Part shown: piece by piece, positions 61,747 through 64,000 of the stretch
Layout of the letters: every line of letters starts with the position of its first letter
How positions within the stretch are numbered: the first letter of the stretch is position 1
Assembly (NCBI RefSeq): GCF_003633755.1
Contig: NZ_RBIL01000001.1
Span: forward strand, 1,101,426 to 1,165,425
Length of the DNA stretch: 64,000 bases
Reading direction: 5' to 3'
From: Solirubrobacter pauli
Lineage (GTDB): Bacteria; Actinomycetota; Thermoleophilia; Solirubrobacterales; Solirubrobacteraceae
Made by a program: the position numbers and the translations under genes
The notes under the pieces: model-generated
Database searches by the model: none
What the model was told of the DNA's origin: nothing
What the model saw: the letters and a program-made list of their open reading frames with translations, nothing else

Positions 61747-64000
61747 CTACGGCTGCGTCGTCGACAGCGTGAAGGTCACCGTGCCGGTGTAGGAACCGGT
61801 GCGGAGGGCCTCGTTCTTGCCGATCGACTGCTTGAACGTGGCGACGACCTTCTCGTTGGAGACGGGAGCCGTCCACGCCGTCTTGGCCAGCTGAACCGTG
61901 AACGGCTGGGCCAGCGAGAACGCGCCGTTCGTCAGCTTGCCGGGCGTCGAGACGCTGAGCGTCGCTTCGCCCGCCGTGCTGATGACGTTGAGGTCCGACG
62001 TCGCCGTGTAGTCGCGGTCGACGCCCGGCGTGAACGCGCCGAAGCTGGCCGGAGCGGACACGGTGAGCGCCAGCGTGGCCGGCACGGAGCCGCCGACGCC
62101 GCCGGGCACGTCAACGGTGCCGAGGACCTTCGACGAGACCGCGGACATGTTGCCCTTGAAGTCCGTCGCGATCCACTTGAGCGTCTGACCGGCCGCGACG
62201 TTCACGGGCAGCGGCAGCGCGCGGGCGCGCGGCGGCTTCCACTCGGTCGAGGCGGTCGTCGGCGTGGAGCCGTCGAGCGTGTAGTAGATCGACGACGCCT
62301 CGTTGGACACGAAGCGCACCTGGTACTTGCCGTCGGCCAGGTCGGGCGCCTGGGTGATGGTGACCACCGGCGGCGTCACGTCCTTCGAGTAGTCGTAGGC
62401 CGACTGCAGGAGGCCGTAGTTGCCGTCGGAGAACTCCTGGGCCTCCTCGAAGCCCTCGTTCTCCAGGCACGGGTTGGAGGACGCGCCGAACGGCGGCTGC
62501 TGACCCGGGTTGCAGGTCGTCTCCTCACCCGTGGTCGGGTTCTTATAGTACGCGGTGTCACCGATCTCGAAGTCGTAGCCGATGATGCCGCGCGTGTAGT
62601 ACGCCTCGTCCGCGGAGTTGCCGGCGGCCGAGTAGAGCACGTCGATGACCGGGCCGGTGCGCTGCGGGCGGATGGCCGTGCCGCGGTACTTCTTGATGCC
62701 GTCCAGGACGTGGCGGGCGGCCTCGTCGAAGAAGTTCAGCGTGCCGTACGGCGGGTACGGGAGCGACTCGCGGTTGGGCTTGTACGCGCCGGGCGGCCAC
62801 ATGAAGTAACCACCGGACGAGTGGATGTTGTTCGAGAACTTGATGTTCTTGTACTTGTTCTGAACGTAGATCTCGTTGCGGGTCTCCGGCTCGGAGAGCT
62901 CGAACGGGCCGGCCGTGTTGCCGCCGGAGCAGCTCGAGTTCGCGCCGACGTAGCCGTCGAAGAACGAGCCGATCGAGAAGTTGCGGTTGATGTTGACGCC
63001 GTACGCGTTGCGGTTCGCCGGATCACCGAGGTTCTCGGTGTTGGACGGGTCGTAGCAGTACGGAGCCATGTTGGTGCGGCGCGGGGAGTCGTAGATCGAG
63101 TGGATCACGCCGTCGCCGTTGATCTGCGGGACGAGGAAGATCTCGAGGTTGTCCACGAGCGCGGTCGTCTGCGGATCGGTGCCGTAGTTGCGCACGAGGC
63201 GCTCCGCGGTCTCCAGGCAGACGCCGGAAGTGGCGATCTCGCCCGCGTGCTCCTGGCAGTACAGGTACACGCCGACCTTGGACCCGTCACGCACCTTGCC
63301 GATGCGCAGCAGCGGCTGCGAGAGCGGACCGCGCGGGACGAACGCCGGCGCGCGCAGCAGGTCGCTGAGCGGGGACGTGACGCCCGGCTGGACGATGCCC
63401 TCGCCCGTCGAGTTGCGGTACTTCGTCGCGCGGACGACGCGGTTGGCGTCCGGGTGCGCGTTGATGGCCGCGACCACCTGGTTGGCGGTGCTGGTGACCG
63501 CGCCGGCGGCGTTCGAGGCGAGGTTCACGCGCAGCGCGTTGCCGGTGAAGGTGACGCTGAGCGGCTGGTTCGGACCGGTCGGGGCGAGCAGGCGGGCGGT
63601 GAGCGAGTTGCCGCCCAGGTGGCCCATGACCTTGGACGTGATGACGACGACGCTCGGCGCCGAGGCCGCGGACGGCGTGTCGCCGGCGACCGGGAGGCCG
63701 TTGTCGTCGATGATCACGTACGGCGCCGTCGCGTTCGGGCGCGGGTTGGGCTGCTGCGTGGTCGGCGCGTTCTGGTAGCCGAGCATCGTCGCGGCCGGAC
63801 GCTGGTAGCCCCAGGTCTTCTCGGGCAGGTCCTCGACGGACGCGATGTTCGGGAACTCGGCCGCGAGCGACCGGACCTTCGCGTACGCGTCGGGCGAGTC
63901 GTAATAGCGGGTGACGAAGCCCGACTTGAAGCCGGCGGAGTTCGGCGGCGGGTTCTTGGAGATCCACTCCTTCGCGGCGCCCGTGTCGACGTCGCCGTTC
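61747..64000 (-). CDS. Secreted M14 zinc carboxypeptidase paralogue (N-terminus outside window)
   Basis: Frame runs unbroken to the window edge, so the start and signal peptide are missing; about 751 residues visible. Carboxypeptidase domain with YCQEHAGEIATSGVCLETAE, NAYGVNINRNFSIGS, NNIHSSGGYFMWPPGAYKP and YDFEIGDTAYY; then the chitobiase-like module (SSIYYTLDGSTPTTASTEW) and the same C-terminal ~110-residue module ending VTFTLSTTQP. A tandem paralogue of the gene downstream, arranged head to tail, with a terminator between, so each has its own promoter. Confidence 0.92.
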   Translation of the reverse strand, partial: NGDVDTGAAKEWISKNPPPNSAGFKSGFVTRYYDSPDAYAKVRSLAAEFPNIASVEDLPEKTWGYQRPAATMLGYQNAPTTQQPNPRPNATAPYVIIDDNGLPVAGDTPSAASAPSVVVITSKVMGHLGGNSLTARLLAPTGPNQPLSVTFTGNALRVNLASNAAGAVTSTANQVVAAINAHPDANRVVRATKYRNSTGEGIVQPGVTSPLSDLLRAPAFVPRGPLSQPLLRIGKVRDGSKVGVYLYCQEHAGEIATSGVCLETAERLVRNYGTDPQTTALVDNLEIFLVPQINGDGVIHSIYDSPRRTNMAPYCYDPSNTENLGDPANRNAYGVNINRNFSIGSFFDGYVGANSSCSGGNTAGPFELSEPETRNEIYVQNKYKNIKFSNNIHSSGGYFMWPPGAYKPNRESLPYPPYGTLNFFDEAARHVLDGIKKYRGTAIRPQRTGPVIDVLYSAAGNSADEAYYTRGIIGYDFEIGDTAYYKNPTTGEETTCNPGQQPPFGASSNPCLENEGFEEAQEFSDGNYGLLQSAYDYSKDVTPPVVTITQAPDLADGKYQVRFVSNEASSIYYTLDGSTPTTASTEWKPPRARALPLPVNVAAGQTLKWIATDFKGNMSAVSSKVLGTVDVPGGVGGSVPATLALTVSAPASFGAFTPGVDRDYTATSDLNVISTAGEATLSVSTPGKLTNGAFSLAQPFTVQLAKTAWTAPVSNEKVVATFKQSIGKNEALRTGSYTGTVTFTLSTTQP

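Overview
The window is very GC-rich, almost fully coding, and reads as a chromosomal segment of a high-GC actinobacterium. The gene content best fits the deep-branching Thermoleophilia (Solirubrobacter/Conexibacter/Patulibacter type): a DUF1800-DUF1501 secretion pair, an ECF sigma factor with a membrane-anchored low-complexity tail, two secreted M14 carboxypeptidases sharing an unnamed C-terminal module, an HDOD protein, and an acyclic carotenoid cluster. This placement is inferred from gene content and codon bias; no rRNA or marker phylogeny is available. I found no tRNA, rRNA, CRISPR array, transposase or phage gene. Genes are packed with 4-nt ATGA/GTGA/TTGA start-stop overlaps, and convergent pairs repeatedly share a single CTAG as both stop codons.

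Region 1-12.7 kb: a truncated TetR regulator divergent from an MMPL exporter; a flavin disulfide oxidoreductase; an overlooked 29-residue ORF with a strong Shine-Dalgarno just upstream of a xi-class GST; then, leftward, DUF1800, DUF1501, a blue-copper protein and smpB; formaldehyde dehydrogenase; a short RNase R; a C-terminal processing protease. Region 12.7-15 kb holds a complete partner-switching set (HATPase anti-sigma, STAS antagonist, LOV-GAF-PP2C phosphatase), so the input is predicted to be blue light. ftsE/ftsX, an M16 peptidase and a degenerate nucleotidyltransferase follow.

Region 18.4-20.5 kb: an ECF sigma gene with a long extracellular tail and a secreted calcium-binding protein, bracketed by a perfect 34-bp inverted repeat. 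Then come nadC-nadA, prfB, a phospholipase D-like protein, purU, secA, a short hibernation factor and an EAL-HDOD protein. Region 30-37 kb: comF, a 21-bp tandem-repeat intergenic block, ctaG, a CDP-alcohol phosphotransferase, a PhzF-like protein, and a MerR regulator in operon with two different S-adenosylhomocysteine hydrolases behind a palindromic operator; a 53-codon ORF diverges from the same operator.

Region 37-51 kb: two tandem membrane diguanylate cyclases, a ThDP enzyme and aldehyde dehydrogenase facing each other, then PAP2, crtI, crtB, cruF-like and a crtD-like gene on the plus strand meeting a crtA-like ketolase, with a PlsY-like gene and a CrtQ/CruG-like glycosyltransferase adjacent. 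Together these predict an acyclic, hydroxylated, ketolated, glycosylated carotenoid. Region 51-57 kb supplies sugar nucleotides and wall polymers (PGI/PMI, GDP-mannose-type pyrophosphorylase, UDP-glucose dehydrogenase, LCP ligase) beside an RTX-like repeat protein. The right end holds an M20 peptidase and the two M14 carboxypeptidases, each followed by a strong hairpin terminator.
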